Shown: positions 8,980-20,377 of the stretch, piece by piece | How positions within the stretch are numbered: position 1 is the stretch's first letter | Layout of the letters: each line of letters begins with the position of its first letter | NCBI RefSeq assembly: GCF_005154805.1 | Contig: NZ_CP039727.1 | Coordinates: forward strand, 1,981,501 to 2,045,500 | Reading direction: 5' to 3' | DNA from: Bacillus sp. S3 | Lineage (GTDB): Bacteria > Bacillota > Bacilli > Bacillales > Cytobacillaceae | DNA: 64,000 nucleotides | The notes under the pieces: model-generated | The model's input: only the letters and a program-made list of their open reading frames with translations | The model's database searches: none | What the model was told of the DNA's origin: nothing | Position numbers and translations under genes: made by a program

Positions 8980-9720
8980 TTATCGAATCGGCAGATCCCT
9001 GGACACTTCTGTTTTTACCGATGCCTTCTCGCGGAAAATGACCCAAACGATTAGACTTAATGATAGTAACAATCCTTCCAGCGATACAATATACCAGGGG
9101 TAGGGGCCAAGAACATCTAATAAACTGGCACTGTCCGGTTTGTGGCTTAAGAACATATAATTACCGCCTACTAGCTTATTGATCATCATAATAATCGGCA
9201 TCAACACATTTAAAAAAACAAATAATTTCAGGACGGACCAGATGGTAGGGCGGTATCCTTTTGCCCAGGTGAAATAGAGCGGCACCCAGATGATCAATAA
9301 ATGTGTATAAAAGAAGTGGAAAAATCGAAAATGCGGAAAATCATAATTTAGTAATGGTGTAATCAATGCCTGAGATGCACCTAGTAAGGCAGTGAATAAT
9401 AAAATCTCATAAATTATCTTTTTCCTTGTCAGTAATAAAATCACCGTTAATATCAGGCTGATACTGCATAATTCCAGAGGGATGGCATGGCTGACATGCC
9501 AGCTGCCATTTAGGATCATCCACGAATGATAGGTCGTTTCCATGATGATTAACGAAATCGCAACACCAATTTCTGCAACCCGCCATTTTTCATCTTTCAA
9601 TTTTTCTCGATAGAAAAATAGTAAGACCGCAACCGCTATACAGATGGAAATAATAGCAAAGTGACTGATGGAGAACATCTCAAAATCATAGTTTTTGTAA
9701 CTGCGGCCAAACCAGCCCAT
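8980..9720 (-). CDS. ywaF: YwaF/TIGR02206 family integral membrane protein
   Basis: A 246-residue protein with about six or seven hydrophobic helices. It belongs to the TIGR02206 (YwaF) family, recognisable by ISHFAIISI near the N-terminus, WHVSHAIPLELCSISL, HFRFFHFFYTHLLIIWVPLY and GPYPWYIVSLE near the end. The molecular function is not known. It is monocistronic and diverges from mutS; its presence here separates mutS from the cotE/miaB side seen in B. subtilis. Confidence 0.8.
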   Translation of the reverse strand: MGWFGRSYKNYDFEMFSISHFAIISICIAVAVLLFFYREKLKDEKWRVAEIGVAISLIIMETTYHSWMILNGSWHVSHAIPLELCSISLILTVILLLTRKKIIYEILLFTALLGASQALITPLLNYDFPHFRFFHFFYTHLLIIWVPLYFTWAKGYRPTIWSVLKLFVFLNVLMPIIMMINKLVGGNYMFLSHKPDSASLLDVLGPYPWYIVSLEGLLLSLSLIVWVIFREKASVKTEVSRDLPIR

Positions 9721-9924
9721 ACATTCACCATCCTTTGTTAAATCTTAACATGCTTTGATAGTTCAATAAATCAGATTATTTCGCGGAAGATTGGCAAAAA
9801 CATGAGGAAGTCCACAAAAGTCGACATTCTGATGTTTTACTTACCAATGAAGTCTTTTCCCTTTAAATCAAGAGGAATCCCTTTTAATTGGCAGATATTC
9901 AACAAGTGCCTGGTACTTAATTTA

Positions 9925-9933
9925 TGATATAAT
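9925..9933 (+). promoter_or_regulatory. Possible extended -10 promoter for mutS
   Basis: TGATATAAT is a TGn-extended sigma-A -10 box about 90 nt before mutS. The -35 region is poor. Nothing else is recognised in 9721-10021. Confidence 0.4.
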
Positions 9934-10021
9934 AGTTTGTCGAAGATACTCGAATGAATAGAAATATAAATGAAGTCCATTAGCGGCTTTTTGAAAAAAA
10001 GATTTAACACTGGAGGTCATT

Positions 10022-12610
10022 ATGGCTGGGTATACGCCGATGATACAGCAATATTTAACCGTGAAGGCAGATTATCAGGATGCCTTTTTATTTTTTCGCC
10101 TGGGCGATTTTTATGAAATGTTTTTTGACGATGCCGTTAAAGCATCACAAGAATTAGAGATTACGTTAACAAGCCGAGACGGAGGTTCCGAGGACCGGAT
10201 TCCGATGTGCGGGGTGCCGTACCATGCGGCGGCTAACTATATTGAACAGCTTATTTCAAAGGGATACAAAGTAGCGATTTGCGAGCAAATGGAAGATGCC
10301 AAACTAACTAAAGGCATGGTAAAACGGGAAGTTGTCCAGCTGATTACGCCGGGAACTGTGATGGATGGAAAAGGCTTAACCGACAAAGAGAACAATTATA
10401 TTGCCTCGATTACTGCCTTTGATGACCAAACCTACGGATTTGCCTATACCGATATCTCAACAGGTGAAAGCAGGGTAACGTTGCTTTCAAGTATTTTTGA
10501 TGATGTATTAAATGAACTGTCGGTTTTAAGTGCGAAAGAAGTAGTAGTCGCCAGTAACTTTGATGGAGATTTGCAAAAGAAAATGCGGGAACGTGATGTC
10601 CTGGCGATTTCGTTTGAGGATCATAGTTCAATAGAGATGAATTTCTCCCATCTTCTTGAAGAGCTGAATCAAGAAAAATTAAAACAAACCGCTGCAAGGC
10701 TGTTTCATTATTTATATCGCTCGCAGAAAAGAAGTCTTGACCATCTGCAGCCTGTTTCTACCTATCAAATCCAGCAATATATGAAAATAGATTATTATTC
10801 GAAGCGCAATCTAGAATTAACAGAAACGATTCGTTCCAAAGGGAAAAAGGGATCGTTATTATGGCTGCTGGATGAGACGATGACGGCCATGGGCGGAAGG
10901 ATGCTAAAAACTTGGATTGACCGGCCGCTCATTCAGCAGGCTGAAATTGAGCATCGCCAAACGATTGTGGAGGTCATACTGAATCATTATTTCGAGCGGC
11001 AGGAGCTTCGTGAAAAATTAAAGGAAGTTTACGATTTAGAGCGTTTAGCAGGACGGGTAGCCTTTGGGAATGTCAATGCCCGTGATTTAGTCCAATTAAA
11101 GCGCTCGTTAATGCAGGTACCATTTTTAAAAGAGATCCTGCAGAGAATGCCAAATGAAGAAGTGGAAAATATCGCGGCAAAGCTTGATCCATGTGAAGAG
11201 ATTACCGACTTGTTGGAGCAGGCGATTGTTGAAAATCCTCCGTTGTCCTTAAAAGAGGGGAATATGATTCGCGATGGATACAACACACAGCTTGACCAAT
11301 ACCGGGATGCCAGCCGGAACGGAAAAACGTGGATCGCTCAGCTGGAACGGGAAGAACGTGAAAAGACCGGGATTAAATCATTAAAGGTTGGCTACAATCG
11401 TGTCTTTGGCTATTATATTGAAATCACACGGGCAAACCTTCACCTTTTGCAGGAAGGCCAGTATGAACGGAAGCAAACTTTAACAAATGCGGAACGTTTT
11501 ATTACGCCTGCATTAAAGGAAAAAGAGGCGTTAATTTTACAAGCGGAAGAAAAATGCGGAGAGCTTGAATACGATTTGTTCAGCGAAATCCGCGAAATCG
11601 TCAAGGAACAGATTCCGCGTCTGCAGGCACTGGCGAAAGTGGTCAGCGAGCTAGATGTCCTTCAATGTTTTGCCCAAGTTAGTGAGGAACGCCGCTATGT
11701 GAAGCCGCAATTTTCACCGGAACGCCGTGTCGCCATTAAGGACGGCCGTCATCCGGTTGTTGAAAAAGTGTTAAACTCCCAAGAATATGTTCCGAATGAC
11801 TGCCAGATGGACAGCGACCGTGAAGTCTTATTGATCACGGGGCCGAATATGTCAGGGAAAAGCACCTACATGCGTCAAGTGGCCTTGACTGCAATTTTGG
11901 CGCAAATCGGCTGTTATGTCCCGGCTTCAGAGGCCGTATTGCCGATTTTCGATCAGGTATTTACCCGAATCGGAGCTGCGGACGATTTGATTTCTGGCCA
12001 GAGTACGTTTATGGTCGAAATGTTAGAAGCGAAAAATGCGATTACCAACGCCACACAAAACAGTTTAATTTTGTTTGACGAAATTGGCCGCGGAACCTCC
12101 ACCTATGATGGTATGGCTCTAGCCCAGGCTATTATTGAGTATATTCATGAGCGGATCGGAGCGAAAACATTATTTTCGACCCACTATCATGAATTGACTG
12201 TATTAGAGGAAGAGCTTTCGAAGTTGAAAAATATTCACGTCAGTGCGATTGAACATAACGGCAAGGTTGTGTTTCTTCATAAAATTAAAGTAGGACCAGC
12301 CGATAAAAGCTACGGGATCCATGTCGCCCAGCTTGCGGAGCTCCCAGCGGAATTAATCAGCCGGGCGAATGAAATTTTAACAGCCTTGGAACAAACTGAA
12401 GAACAGACAGTTCCTGTAAAGACGGCACCAGTCATTGAGGAACAGCCTGCCCAGCTATCCTTCTTTGACGAACCGAAAGAACCGAAAAAACACGAACACA
12501 ATTCGAAAGAAAAACGAGTGCTAGAGAAAATAAAAGATTTAGATTTATTGGATGTGACTCCGCTCCAGGCAATAAATGTGTTATTTGAACTTCAGAAAAA
12601 GTTAAAGTAG
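10022..12610 (+). CDS. mutS: DNA mismatch repair protein MutS
   Basis: An 862-residue, full-length MutS that recognises mismatches and recruits MutL. The N-terminal mismatch-recognition motif is intact ([15 protein letters not shown], including the Phe-x-Glu wedge). The ABC-type ATPase carries Walker A GPNMSGKS at 607-614, Walker [14 protein letters not shown] and the STHYHEL switch. The C-terminus has a proline/lysine-rich linker before the dimerisation helices. The ATG at 10022 follows ACTGGAGGT. It lies 12 nt before mutL in one operon. Confidence 0.97.
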   Translation: MAGYTPMIQQYLTVKADYQDAFLFFRLGDFYEMFFDDAVKASQELEITLTSRDGGSEDRIPMCGVPYHAAANYIEQLISKGYKVAICEQMEDAKLTKGMVKREVVQLITPGTVMDGKGLTDKENNYIASITAFDDQTYGFAYTDISTGESRVTLLSSIFDDVLNELSVLSAKEVVVASNFDGDLQKKMRERDVLAISFEDHSSIEMNFSHLLEELNQEKLKQTAARLFHYLYRSQKRSLDHLQPVSTYQIQQYMKIDYYSKRNLELTETIRSKGKKGSLLWLLDETMTAMGGRMLKTWIDRPLIQQAEIEHRQTIVEVILNHYFERQELREKLKEVYDLERLAGRVAFGNVNARDLVQLKRSLMQVPFLKEILQRMPNEEVENIAAKLDPCEEITDLLEQAIVENPPLSLKEGNMIRDGYNTQLDQYRDASRNGKTWIAQLEREEREKTGIKSLKVGYNRVFGYYIEITRANLHLLQEGQYERKQTLTNAERFITPALKEKEALILQAEEKCGELEYDLFSEIREIVKEQIPRLQALAKVVSELDVLQCFAQVSEERRYVKPQFSPERRVAIKDGRHPVVEKVLNSQEYVPNDCQMDSDREVLLITGPNMSGKSTYMRQVALTAILAQIGCYVPASEAVLPIFDQVFTRIGAADDLISGQSTFMVEMLEAKNAITNATQNSLILFDEIGRGTSTYDGMALAQAIIEYIHERIGAKTLFSTHYHELTVLEEELSKLKNIHVSAIEHNGKVVFLHKIKVGPADKSYGIHVAQLAELPAELISRANEILTALEQTEEQTVPVKTAPVIEEQPAQLSFFDEPKEPKKHEHNSKEKRVLEKIKDLDLLDVTPLQAINVLFELQKKLK

Positions 12611-12622
12611 GGGGTGGAGACA

Positions 12623-14497
12623 ATGGGTAAGATTATCCAATTAGATGATGCCCTATCAAACAAAATTGCGGCGGGAGAAGTTGTCGAACGCCCTGCCTCT
12701 GTTGTGAAAGAGCTGGTGGAAAATGCAATTGATGCCGGCAGTACGGTGATTGAAATTGAGGTGGAGGAAGCAGGGCTCGCCAAAATCCGGATTACCGATA
12801 ACGGCAATGGAATTGAGGAAGAGGACGTGTTAATCGCCTTCCAACGCCATGCCACTAGTAAAATCAAAAATGAAAATGATTTGTTCCGGATCCGGACGCT
12901 CGGATTCCGCGGTGAAGCCCTGCCGAGTATTGCTTCAGTTTCCAGGCTTGAAATGAAGACCTCGACTGGAGAAGGCGCCGGAAATCGAGTGTTGATCGAA
13001 GGCGGGAAAATAGAAGTATTTGAAAAAGCGTCGGCACGGCGGGGCACGGATATTACGATTACCGATTTATTTTTCAATACGCCTGCCCGGTTAAAATACA
13101 TGAAGACGATTCATACAGAGCTTGGGAATATTACTGATGTCGTCAACCGGCTGGCCCTCTCACACCCTGAGGTTGCCTTCCGGCTAATCCATAATGAGCG
13201 GAAGCTGCTGCAAACGACCGGAAACGGGGATGTCCGTCAAGTACTGGCAGCGATTTATGGGCTGGCGATTGCGAAGCAGCTTGTCCCGATCAGCGGTCAG
13301 TCGCTGGATTATAAAATCAGCGGATTCGCCTCGATGCCAGAGGTGACAAGAGCTTCAAGGAATTATATTTCGACGATGATTAATGGCCGATTTATCAAAA
13401 ATTATCCATTAGCGAAAGCGATTCAGGAGGGCTACCATACCTTGCTGCCAATAGGCAGGTTTCCGATTGTTCTCCTGAATATTGAAATGGATCCTTTGCT
13501 GGTGGATGTCAATGTGCATCCATCGAAAATGGAAGTCCGTATCAGTAAAGAAACAGAACTGGATGAGCTTGTGACGTCAATTATTAAAGATGCCTTTAAA
13601 TCAAAGATTCTCATTCCGACGGCCTATACGCCTGTGAAAAAAGAAGAAGCGAAGTCGGAGCAAACATCCCTTATTCTTGATGAAGGAACACCGATACCTT
13701 CTAATGAAATTCAGAGGGAATGGCCAGTGTTTGCGAACACCGTTCAGGAAACGGTGTCGCCTCAGGTTTCACCATTTGTTAATATCCCAGTTCGAACGGA
13801 AAGGCAAGATGAAACAGATGCTTGGGAATCCCCTCAGCCATTTTCCGGAGCTGATGACCAAGTGCTCAAGTCAAATGAAACACCGATTGCGGTTGATGTC
13901 GACCCAACTGACAGCAGGATCCCGCGTTTATATCCGATCGGGCAAATGCACGGGACGTATATTTTTGCCCAAAATGAAAATGGCTTATATATTATCGACC
14001 AGCACGCGGCACAGGAACGGCTGAAATATGAATACTTCCGCGAAAAGGTAGGACAGGTCCAATCTGAACTGCAGGATATGCTTGTTCCGATTACCTTTGA
14101 ATATTCAACAGATGAATCTGTAAAAATAACGGAGAATTTGAGTGAACTGGAAAAGGTAGGCGTGTTTCTGGAGGAGTTCGGTTTAAATAGTTTTATTGTC
14201 CGTTCTCATCCGCAGTGGTTTCCAAAAGGGGACGAAAAGCAAATCATAGAGGATATGATTGAACAGCTGTTATCGATGAAGAAGGTCGATATTAAAAAGC
14301 TTCGTGAAGAAGCAGCCATTATGATGAGCTGCAAGGCATCGATTAAAGCGAATCGCCATTTGCGAAATGATGAAATCCAAGCGTTGCTGGATGATTTGCG
14401 AAAAGCATCCGACCCATTTACCTGTCCGCACGGCAGGCCGATCATCGTTCATTATAGTGTATATGAAATGGAAAAGATGTTTAAGCGGGTTATGTGA
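12623..14497 (+). CDS. mutL: DNA mismatch repair endonuclease MutL
   Basis: A 624-residue MutL. The GHKL ATPase motifs are present: [16 protein letters not shown] and RHATSKI followed by LGFRGEAL. The C-terminal endonuclease motif reads [12 protein letters not shown], the DQHAx2Ex4E type, with [10 protein letters not shown] and CPHGRP for metal binding, as expected for MutL in species without MutH. ATG at 12623 is chosen over the GTG at 12614, which lies inside the GGGGTGGAG ribosome binding site. In an operon with mutS. Confidence 0.96.
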   Translation: MGKIIQLDDALSNKIAAGEVVERPASVVKELVENAIDAGSTVIEIEVEEAGLAKIRITDNGNGIEEEDVLIAFQRHATSKIKNENDLFRIRTLGFRGEALPSIASVSRLEMKTSTGEGAGNRVLIEGGKIEVFEKASARRGTDITITDLFFNTPARLKYMKTIHTELGNITDVVNRLALSHPEVAFRLIHNERKLLQTTGNGDVRQVLAAIYGLAIAKQLVPISGQSLDYKISGFASMPEVTRASRNYISTMINGRFIKNYPLAKAIQEGYHTLLPIGRFPIVLLNIEMDPLLVDVNVHPSKMEVRISKETELDELVTSIIKDAFKSKILIPTAYTPVKKEEAKSEQTSLILDEGTPIPSNEIQREWPVFANTVQETVSPQVSPFVNIPVRTERQDETDAWESPQPFSGADDQVLKSNETPIAVDVDPTDSRIPRLYPIGQMHGTYIFAQNENGLYIIDQHAAQERLKYEYFREKVGQVQSELQDMLVPITFEYSTDESVKITENLSELEKVGVFLEEFGLNSFIVRSHPQWFPKGDEKQIIEDMIEQLLSMKKVDIKKLREEAAIMMSCKASIKANRHLRNDEIQALLDDLRKASDPFTCPHGRPIIVHYSVYEMEKMFKRVM

Positions 14498-14554
14498 ATT
14501 ATTGTGACCGAGAGCGGTGAAAATCGGTGGAACGGTCACAAAAACATACAACAA

Positions 14555-14590
14555 CAAAGAGGCAGCCTACCCAGGCTGCCTCTTTGTCAT
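14555..14590. terminator. Bidirectional terminator between mutL and mreBH
   Basis: A perfect CAAAGAGGCAGCC/GGCTGCCTCTTTG stem with a 6-nt loop serves the convergent mutL and mreBH genes. Confidence 0.8.
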
Positions 14591-14600
14591 ATAATAACTC

Positions 14601-15608
14601 TTATTTCACTGCAGCTTGCAGCTTACTCATGTATTGAAGTGCCATTCCTGTGCCTACTGCCACGGATTCAAGTGGATTTGAGGCAAGCTGAACGGGAACA
14701 ACGATTTCATCACTCAGCCATGCTTCCATACCATTCAATAAAGAACCGCCGCCGGTTAAAATAACACCACGGTCCACAATATCACCGCTGAGTTCAGCAG
14801 GGCAGTCTTCGAGTGTGGCTCTAATGGCTTCTAATATTTGCAGAAGTGCTTCCTTCATGGCATTGCGAATTTCGTAAGATGATATGTTAATAGTTTTTGG
14901 CAAACCAGTTACAAGATCACGGCCGCGGACCTCCCTGGTAAGCTCCTCATGGTCTGTTAGCGCATAGCCAATTTCCATTTTGATGTTTTCTGCTGTTCGC
15001 TCACCAATTAATACATTGTATTCTTTACGAACATATTGAATAATGTCATCATCAAGGCGGTCACCGCCAACCTTGATGGAATGGCAGGCAACGACACCGC
15101 CGAAGGAAATAATCGCAACCTCTGTATTTCCACCGCCGATATCGACTACCACATTCGCTACAGGCTCGTCCACGGGCATTCCTGCTCCAATAGCTGCTGC
15201 TACTGGTTCCTCGATTAAAGAGATTTTTTTAGCACCGGCGTTTCTTACAGCATCATGAATCGCCCTTCTGTCTACACTCGTTGAGCCGGAAGGAATGCAA
15301 ACGACCACATTCGGTTTCCTCATCGCAAAGCCTACTTTTTTGGATGCTTTTCGCATCACGTGTTTCAGCATGTCGGTTGTTACATCAAAATCAGCAATGA
15401 CCCCGTCTTTTAAAGGGCGGATCACCACAATTTTTTCTGGGGTTTTTCCAATCATTTCTTTTGCTTCATGCCCAACGGCTACTACATTTTTTGTTTCTGT
15501 ATCGATGGCCACTACGGATGGCTCGTTAAGTGCGATTCCTTTACTTTTACTGTACACCAATATATTAGCTGTACCTAAATCAATGCCAATATCAAAAGTT
15601 GAAAGCAT
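14601..15608 (-). CDS. mreBH: Rod-shape-determining actin homologue MreBH
   Basis: A 335-residue bacterial actin. Phosphate 1 ([14 protein letters not shown]), phosphate 2 ([16 protein letters not shown]) and adenosine ([11 protein letters not shown]) motifs are intact. The opening [15 protein letters not shown] and the absence of an mreCD neighbourhood match MreBH better than MreB or Mbl. It polymerises along the membrane and guides lateral wall synthesis and hydrolases. It sits convergent to mutL and divergent from miaA, a place it does not occupy in B. subtilis. Stop at 14601, ATG at 15608 after AAGGTGA. Confidence 0.88.
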   Translation of the reverse strand: MLSTFDIGIDLGTANILVYSKSKGIALNEPSVVAIDTETKNVVAVGHEAKEMIGKTPEKIVVIRPLKDGVIADFDVTTDMLKHVMRKASKKVGFAMRKPNVVVCIPSGSTSVDRRAIHDAVRNAGAKKISLIEEPVAAAIGAGMPVDEPVANVVVDIGGGNTEVAIISFGGVVACHSIKVGGDRLDDDIIQYVRKEYNVLIGERTAENIKMEIGYALTDHEELTREVRGRDLVTGLPKTINISSYEIRNAMKEALLQILEAIRATLEDCPAELSGDIVDRGVILTGGGSLLNGMEAWLSDEIVVPVQLASNPLESVAVGTGMALQYMSKLQAAVK

Positions 15609-15646
15609 GTTTTCACCTTATTCCTCATTTTTTATTCAACATACAC

Positions 15647-15676
15647 TACGGATAAGCCTACCATGAATCTGGGGGT
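15647..15676 (-). promoter_or_regulatory. Possible SigI-type promoter of mreBH
   Basis: On the minus strand ACCCCC (15671-15676) is followed 20 nt later by CGTA (15647-15650), about 40 nt before mreBH. B. subtilis mreBH belongs to the SigI regulon, and SigI promoters carry a CCCC-rich -35 and CGWA -10. The spacing is longer than I would expect, so this is tentative. Confidence 0.3.
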
Positions 15677-15903
15677 GAAAACCTGTTTGTAAATGAACCG
15701 TTATGGATTTGTAAACTAACATGAAATATTTCTCATCTTTGTTACAGAAATGGATATACTAAATTCATTCGTCCAAACGCATAGAAAACTATTTTTTTGT
15801 ATATACTTATTTGATGTTCAACTGCTTTTCAAATTTGTGTTACGATGGAGGGGTGAGGAAGGCAACATCAAGCCGGCTTCACTGAAATTGGGTATAAGGC
15901 AGT

Positions 15904-16869
15904 GTGAAAATATTGGATTCAAAACAAAACCTATTGGTGATCATTGGCCCGACCGCAGTTGGGAAAACAAAATTAAGTATTGAAATGGCTAAACGGTATA
16001 ATGGTGAAATTATCAGCGGGGATTCGATGCAAATTTATCGTGGGATGGATATCGGAACAGCAAAAATCACGGAGCAAGAGATGGAAGGGATTCCCCACCA
16101 TTTAATCGATATCAAAGAGCCTTCTGAAAATTTTTCTGTTGCTGAATTTCAACTTCTCGTTAGGGATAGAATAGATGCGATTGCCCAAAAGGGGAAACTT
16201 CCCATTATTGCCGGTGGTACCGGGCTGTATATACAGTCTGTCATTTATGATTACCAATTTTCCGATGTTCCGGGAGATGAGCATTTCCGTCAACAGCTTG
16301 AGAAAAAGGTAAAGGAAATAGGAAACGATGCGCTTTATCAAGAATTGGTAAAGGTTGATCCTGAAAGTGCGGCACAGATTCATCCGAATAATGTAAGAAG
16401 GGTGATTCGCGCGCTTGAAATATTCCATTTGACAGGAAAGACAATGCGGGACTACCAACGTACTCAAAAGCCGGATCTTTTGTACAATACTGCACTGATC
16501 GGTTTAACAATGGATCGCGAGAATCTATATAAGCGGATCAATACTCGTGTAGATTTGATGATAAAGGATGGCCTTTTAGCGGAAGTAAGGAATTTATTTA
16601 ATCAAGGCTTACGTGAGTGTCAATCCATTCAAGCCATTGGCTACAAAGAAATCTATGAATTTTTGGATGGGAAGGTGACATTGGAGGAGGCCATTGAAAA
16701 TTTAAAACAGAATTCCAGGAGATATGCAAAAAGGCAATTAACTTGGTTTCGCAACAAAATGGAGGTAGAATGGTTTGATATGACAGATGTGAACAATTTC
16801 GCAAAAAAAATAGCAGAAATTTCACATTATGTTGAAGGAAAGCTACAAGTAAAATCGAATACATATTAG
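15904..16869 (+). CDS. miaA: tRNA dimethylallyltransferase MiaA
   Basis: A 321-residue enzyme that adds the isopentenyl group to A37 of tRNAs reading UNN codons. The P-loop GPTAVGKT lies at residues 15-22. [40 protein letters not shown] and the SIQAIGYKE motif are all family signatures. The GTG start at 15904 places the P-loop at the usual distance. It is followed 26 nt later by hfq, the common Bacillus order. Confidence 0.95.
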   Translation: MKILDSKQNLLVIIGPTAVGKTKLSIEMAKRYNGEIISGDSMQIYRGMDIGTAKITEQEMEGIPHHLIDIKEPSENFSVAEFQLLVRDRIDAIAQKGKLPIIAGGTGLYIQSVIYDYQFSDVPGDEHFRQQLEKKVKEIGNDALYQELVKVDPESAAQIHPNNVRRVIRALEIFHLTGKTMRDYQRTQKPDLLYNTALIGLTMDRENLYKRINTRVDLMIKDGLLAEVRNLFNQGLRECQSIQAIGYKEIYEFLDGKVTLEEAIENLKQNSRRYAKRQLTWFRNKMEVEWFDMTDVNNFAKKIAEISHYVEGKLQVKSNTY

Positions 16870-16895
16870 TAGAGATAATAGAGGAGGATATACAA

Positions 16896-17126
16896 ATGAA
16901 AACAACGATTAATATTCAAGACCAATTTTTAAACCAGTGCCGGAAAGATAATACCCATGTAACGGTGTTCCTTCTTAACGGTTTTCAATTACGAGGCCAA
17001 ATTAAGGGGTTTGATAACTTTACTGTCCTTTTTGAATCAGAGGGGAAACAGCAATTGGTCTATAAACACGCCATTTCGACTTTTGCACCACAAAGAAATG
17101 TGCAGCTTGAATTGGATCCCCAATAA
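16896..17126 (+). CDS. hfq: RNA chaperone Hfq
   Basis: A 76-residue Sm-like protein that forms hexamers and binds small RNAs. The Sm1 segment [25 protein letters not shown] and the Sm2 YKHAISTF (YKHA type) are complete. A strong AGAGGAGGATATACAA site precedes the ATG. A terminator follows at once. Confidence 0.96.
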   Translation: MKTTINIQDQFLNQCRKDNTHVTVFLLNGFQLRGQIKGFDNFTVLFESEGKQQLVYKHAISTFAPQRNVQLELDPQ

Positions 17127-17142
17127 TATAAGCGATGTAAAT

Positions 17143-17173
17143 GGAGCCCATAAACCATGGGTTCTTTTTTTTT
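17143..17173 (+). terminator. Terminator of miaA-hfq
   Basis: Stem GGAGCCCAT/ATGGGTTC with a 5-nt loop, then nine T residues. Confidence 0.85.
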
Positions 17174-17311
17174 GCTTATAAATCTTTTTTTAATGATTTT
17201 CAAGGGTTGTGAATACACATAGAATGAAGGATTATGTCTAACCTAATACACTTCTGAGTAGCCTATCTTGCTACCTTACGTATACTGTCTGCAGAATGAG
17301 AGGTGATAGCT

Positions 17312-18259
17312 TTGGATCAACCATTCAAAATGAAAAGTAATGGTCAAATAAGGGTTGTACTCAATTCGCAAAAAAAGAAAACTGTTACGAAAGAATTACC
17401 TGACTTTCAAGTTGCTCCAAAGGACATTCCCCCCGAACACGCTGCTCTTAAGGAAATTGAAGAGGATCTCGGGGCTTTGGTTGGCATGGAAGAAATGAAA
17501 CGCATGATAAAGGAAATTTATGCTTGGATTTACGTAAACAAGAAGCGTGAGGACATGGGGCTAAAGGCTAGAAAACAAGCGCTTCATATGATGTTTAAAG
17601 GAAATCCGGGAACAGGGAAAACAACCGTAGCGAGACTGATTGGAAAGCTATTTCAAAAAATGAGCGTCTTATCAAAAGGCCATCTTATTGAGGCGGAGCG
17701 AGCAGACCTTGTCGGCGAGTATATTGGCCATACCGCGCAAAAAACAAGGGACCTGGTAAAAAAAGCGCAAGGCGGGATTTTGTTTATTGATGAAGCCTAC
17801 TCATTAGGCCGCGGCGGTGAAAAGGATTTTGGCAAGGAAGCGATTGATACCCTTGTGAAGCATATGGAGGATAAGCAGCATGAATTTATCCTAATCTTGG
17901 CGGGGTATTCCCGTGAAATGGATCACTTTTTAACGTTAAATCCCGGTCTTCATTCCCGTTTTCCGTTAGTAGTCGATTTTCCCGACTATAATATTGATCA
18001 GCTGATGGATATTGCCGGCAGAATGTTAAATGAGCGTGAGTACACGTTAAGTCATGAGGCTGAAAAGAAACTAAGAGATCATTTAATTTGGGTGAAGGCT
18101 GTACTAAATCCCAATAGTTTTTCAAATGGCCGATATGTCCGCAATGTCATTGAGAAATCAGTCCGGGCACAAGCGATGAGACTGTTAATGCTAAATAGCT
18201 ATGACAGGCATGAACTGATGACCCTGAGAAGTAATGATTTAATATTTGAAGAAGATTAA
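17312..18259 (+). CDS. spoVK: Stage V sporulation protein K, AAA+ ATPase
   Basis: A 315-residue AAA+ ATPase of the CbbX/SpoVK family required for late sporulation. Walker A GNPGTGKTT is at about 97-105, Walker B is GILFIDEAYSL, and the SRFP arginine finger region follows. The TTG at 17312 is preferred because AGAGGTGAT ends six bases before it; a GTG at 17303 lies inside that site. Sequence matches B. subtilis SpoVK closely through the ATPase core (VGMEEMKR, HLIEAERADLVGEYIG). Confidence 0.92.
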   Translation: MDQPFKMKSNGQIRVVLNSQKKKTVTKELPDFQVAPKDIPPEHAALKEIEEDLGALVGMEEMKRMIKEIYAWIYVNKKREDMGLKARKQALHMMFKGNPGTGKTTVARLIGKLFQKMSVLSKGHLIEAERADLVGEYIGHTAQKTRDLVKKAQGGILFIDEAYSLGRGGEKDFGKEAIDTLVKHMEDKQHEFILILAGYSREMDHFLTLNPGLHSRFPLVVDFPDYNIDQLMDIAGRMLNEREYTLSHEAEKKLRDHLIWVKAVLNPNSFSNGRYVRNVIEKSVRAQAMRLLMLNSYDRHELMTLRSNDLIFEED

Positions 18260-18261
18260 AC

Positions 18262-18295
18262 AAAAATCGGCGGATGATGAGTCCCCCGATTTTTT
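18262..18295. terminator. Bidirectional terminator between spoVK and the TRIC gene
   Basis: AAAAATCGGCGG and CCCCCGATTTTTT pair between two convergent genes. Confidence 0.75.
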
Positions 18296-18900
18296 CAATG
18301 TACTCTAAGCCTTCGTGTTGGCAGTTTCCAATCAAAGGTGTAAGAAAGCACCTGTAATCCGGTTACAAGAACGAATAATGTATACAATTCCCAAGGATGG
18401 TCGGCAATTTTTAGTCCGATCATAAGGCCGGCAAGGATGGCCCAAACAGCATAGATTTCAGCTCTTAAGACAATTGGTTTTCTTCCGGCTAATAGGTCGC
18501 GGATGATTCCGCCGCCGATGCCTGTTAACACGGCTGCAACAATCACAGCACTAAGTGGATGGTTCATTTTCACAGCGTACATGGCACCTTGAATCGCGAA
18601 CGCTGACAAACCAATCGCATCGAATAAGTTCCCCCATTTTTGCCAGTGCCTTAGAAGGTTCTTTGGAAATAAGAAAACGGCTGTGATCGCTAACAAGGCA
18701 ACTTGAAAAAATAAACCTTGTGCCCATAAGGTAGAGATCGGCACGCCAATTAACAGGTTTCGTATGGCCCCGCCGCCAAATGCGGTAACAATCCCTAAGA
18801 TATATACTCCTAAAATATCATATTCCTCTTCCATGGCCACAATCGCGCCGCTGACAGCAAAGGCGATGGTGCCAATCATACTTAAAACTTCCCATGTCAT
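18295..18900 (-). CDS. TRIC (UPF0126/YadS-type) cation channel family protein
   Basis: A 201-residue membrane protein built from two repeats of three helices, each with a glycine-rich kink (FGGGAIRNLLIG and GIGGGIIRDLLAG). This is the hallmark of prokaryotic trimeric intracellular cation (TRIC) channels. The start is placed at ATG 18900 (MTWEVLSMIG), preceded by AAGGAG, rather than at upstream in-frame codons. Transported ion and physiological role are unknown. It is inserted between spoVK and hflX, which are close neighbours in B. subtilis. Confidence 0.85.
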   Translation of the reverse strand: MTWEVLSMIGTIAFAVSGAIVAMEEEYDILGVYILGIVTAFGGGAIRNLLIGVPISTLWAQGLFFQVALLAITAVFLFPKNLLRHWQKWGNLFDAIGLSAFAIQGAMYAVKMNHPLSAVIVAAVLTGIGGGIIRDLLAGRKPIVLRAEIYAVWAILAGLMIGLKIADHPWELYTLFVLVTGLQVLSYTFDWKLPTRRLRVH

Positions 18901-19103
18901 TTTATCCGATTTCTCCTTGATGTCTATTATAATAAAAACTATGTTCATAGTAAAAAATACTCAAATAACAATAAAATTTTATCACGATACCGGAAAATTA
19001 CAACAACTATTTTCTTATCTTGCAGCGCATGGGAAAATTAGAGTATGGATTCATTTTTTGGTATGATGAGTGGTAGAGCTTTTTAAGGAAGGAAGAGTGC
19101 TTA

Positions 19104-20363
19104 GTGGAACAAAAGGAAACGAGAGAGAAAGCAATCCTGGTTGGTTGTCAAACCAACGATAATGATGATCGGCGTTTTCACTATTCGATGGAAGAGTTAG
19201 GTTCATTAACGGAAACCGCTCAAGGTGACGTATTGATGTCCGTCGTCCAAAAACGGGACCGGGTACATTCGGCAACCTATATCGGGAAAGGGAAAGTGGT
19301 TGAGCTAAATGCGCTTGTCGAGGAGCTTGAGGCGGATTTGGTTATTTTTAATGATGAACTTTCTCCAAGCCAAAAGAGGAATCTTGCATCCGAGGTGAAT
19401 GCAAGGATTATTGATCGAACCCAACTTATACTTGATATTTTCGCGCAAAGGGCACGCTCGAAAGAAGGGAAACTTCAAGTGGAACTTGCGCAGCTGCAAT
19501 ACATACTGCCGCGATTGGCTGGTCAAGGTATCTCTTTATCCCGTCTTGGCGGGGGAATTGGTACAAGGGGCCCAGGGGAAACGAAGTTAGAATCGGACCG
19601 CCGCCACATCCGCCGTCGGATCGATGATATAAAAACCCAGCTTTCAGTCGTCGTTCAACACCGCGAACGCTACAGGGAAAGAAGAAAGAAAAACAAGACG
19701 TTTCAGGTTGCCATTGTCGGCTACACAAATGCCGGGAAGTCCACCCTTTTTAATCGTTTATCGGAAGCGGAATCTTATGAAGAAAATCAATTGTTTGCTA
19801 CCCTTGATCCGATGACACGCAAATTAATATTACCTAGCGGTTTTTTATCTCTAATTACTGACACGGTTGGCTTTATTCAAGACCTTCCAACGACGCTCAT
19901 CGCAGCATTTCGCTCAACGCTTGAGGAAGTGAAGGAAGCAGACCTGCTTCTTCATGTAGTCGATATGTCGAATCCCGATTATTTTCAACACGAAAAAACA
20001 GTCAACAAACTGCTTGATGATTTAGATATAAAAGATATCCCGCAGTTAACGGTTTATAATAAAAAAGATATTAAGCACCAGGACTTCGTTCCAACTGCCA
20101 ATACACCAACCGTCTTTATCAGTGCCTTTGACGAAAATGACCGCCAGGCATTAAAGGAGAAATTGGAGAAGGCTGTGATGGAAAAAATGGTTCCATATGA
20201 TGTGAAGGTGCCATCTGAAGAAGGAAAGCTCCTTTCTCAATTAAAAAATGAAACCATCTTAAGAGAGCTTAAATTTGATGAAGAGCAAGAAGTTTATCGC
20301 TGTAAAGGATATACCCTTGAAGATCATCAAATTACAGGGCAATTACAGAAATTTAAACTATAG
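19104..20363 (+). CDS. hflX: Ribosome-associated GTPase HflX
   Basis: A 419-residue GTPase (YnbA in B. subtilis) that rescues and splits stalled ribosomes. The N-terminal HflX domain ([23 protein letters not shown]) and the glycine-rich linker ([18 protein letters not shown]) precede the G domain. G1 GYTNAGKST begins at about 206, G3 is DTVGF and G4 is NKKD. GTG start at 19104. It lies 14 nt before the following gene, forming an operon. Confidence 0.94.
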   Translation: MEQKETREKAILVGCQTNDNDDRRFHYSMEELGSLTETAQGDVLMSVVQKRDRVHSATYIGKGKVVELNALVEELEADLVIFNDELSPSQKRNLASEVNARIIDRTQLILDIFAQRARSKEGKLQVELAQLQYILPRLAGQGISLSRLGGGIGTRGPGETKLESDRRHIRRRIDDIKTQLSVVVQHRERYRERRKKNKTFQVAIVGYTNAGKSTLFNRLSEAESYEENQLFATLDPMTRKLILPSGFLSLITDTVGFIQDLPTTLIAAFRSTLEEVKEADLLLHVVDMSNPDYFQHEKTVNKLLDDLDIKDIPQLTVYNKKDIKHQDFVPTANTPTVFISAFDENDRQALKEKLEKAVMEKMVPYDVKVPSEEGKLLSQLKNETILRELKFDEEQEVYRCKGYTLEDHQITGQLQKFKL

Positions 20364-20377
20364 AATGGAGTAACAAC

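Noticed and set aside
12592..13101. 169-codon frame opposite the mutL start
   Set aside because: It is the antisense shadow of the conserved mutL GHKL domain.
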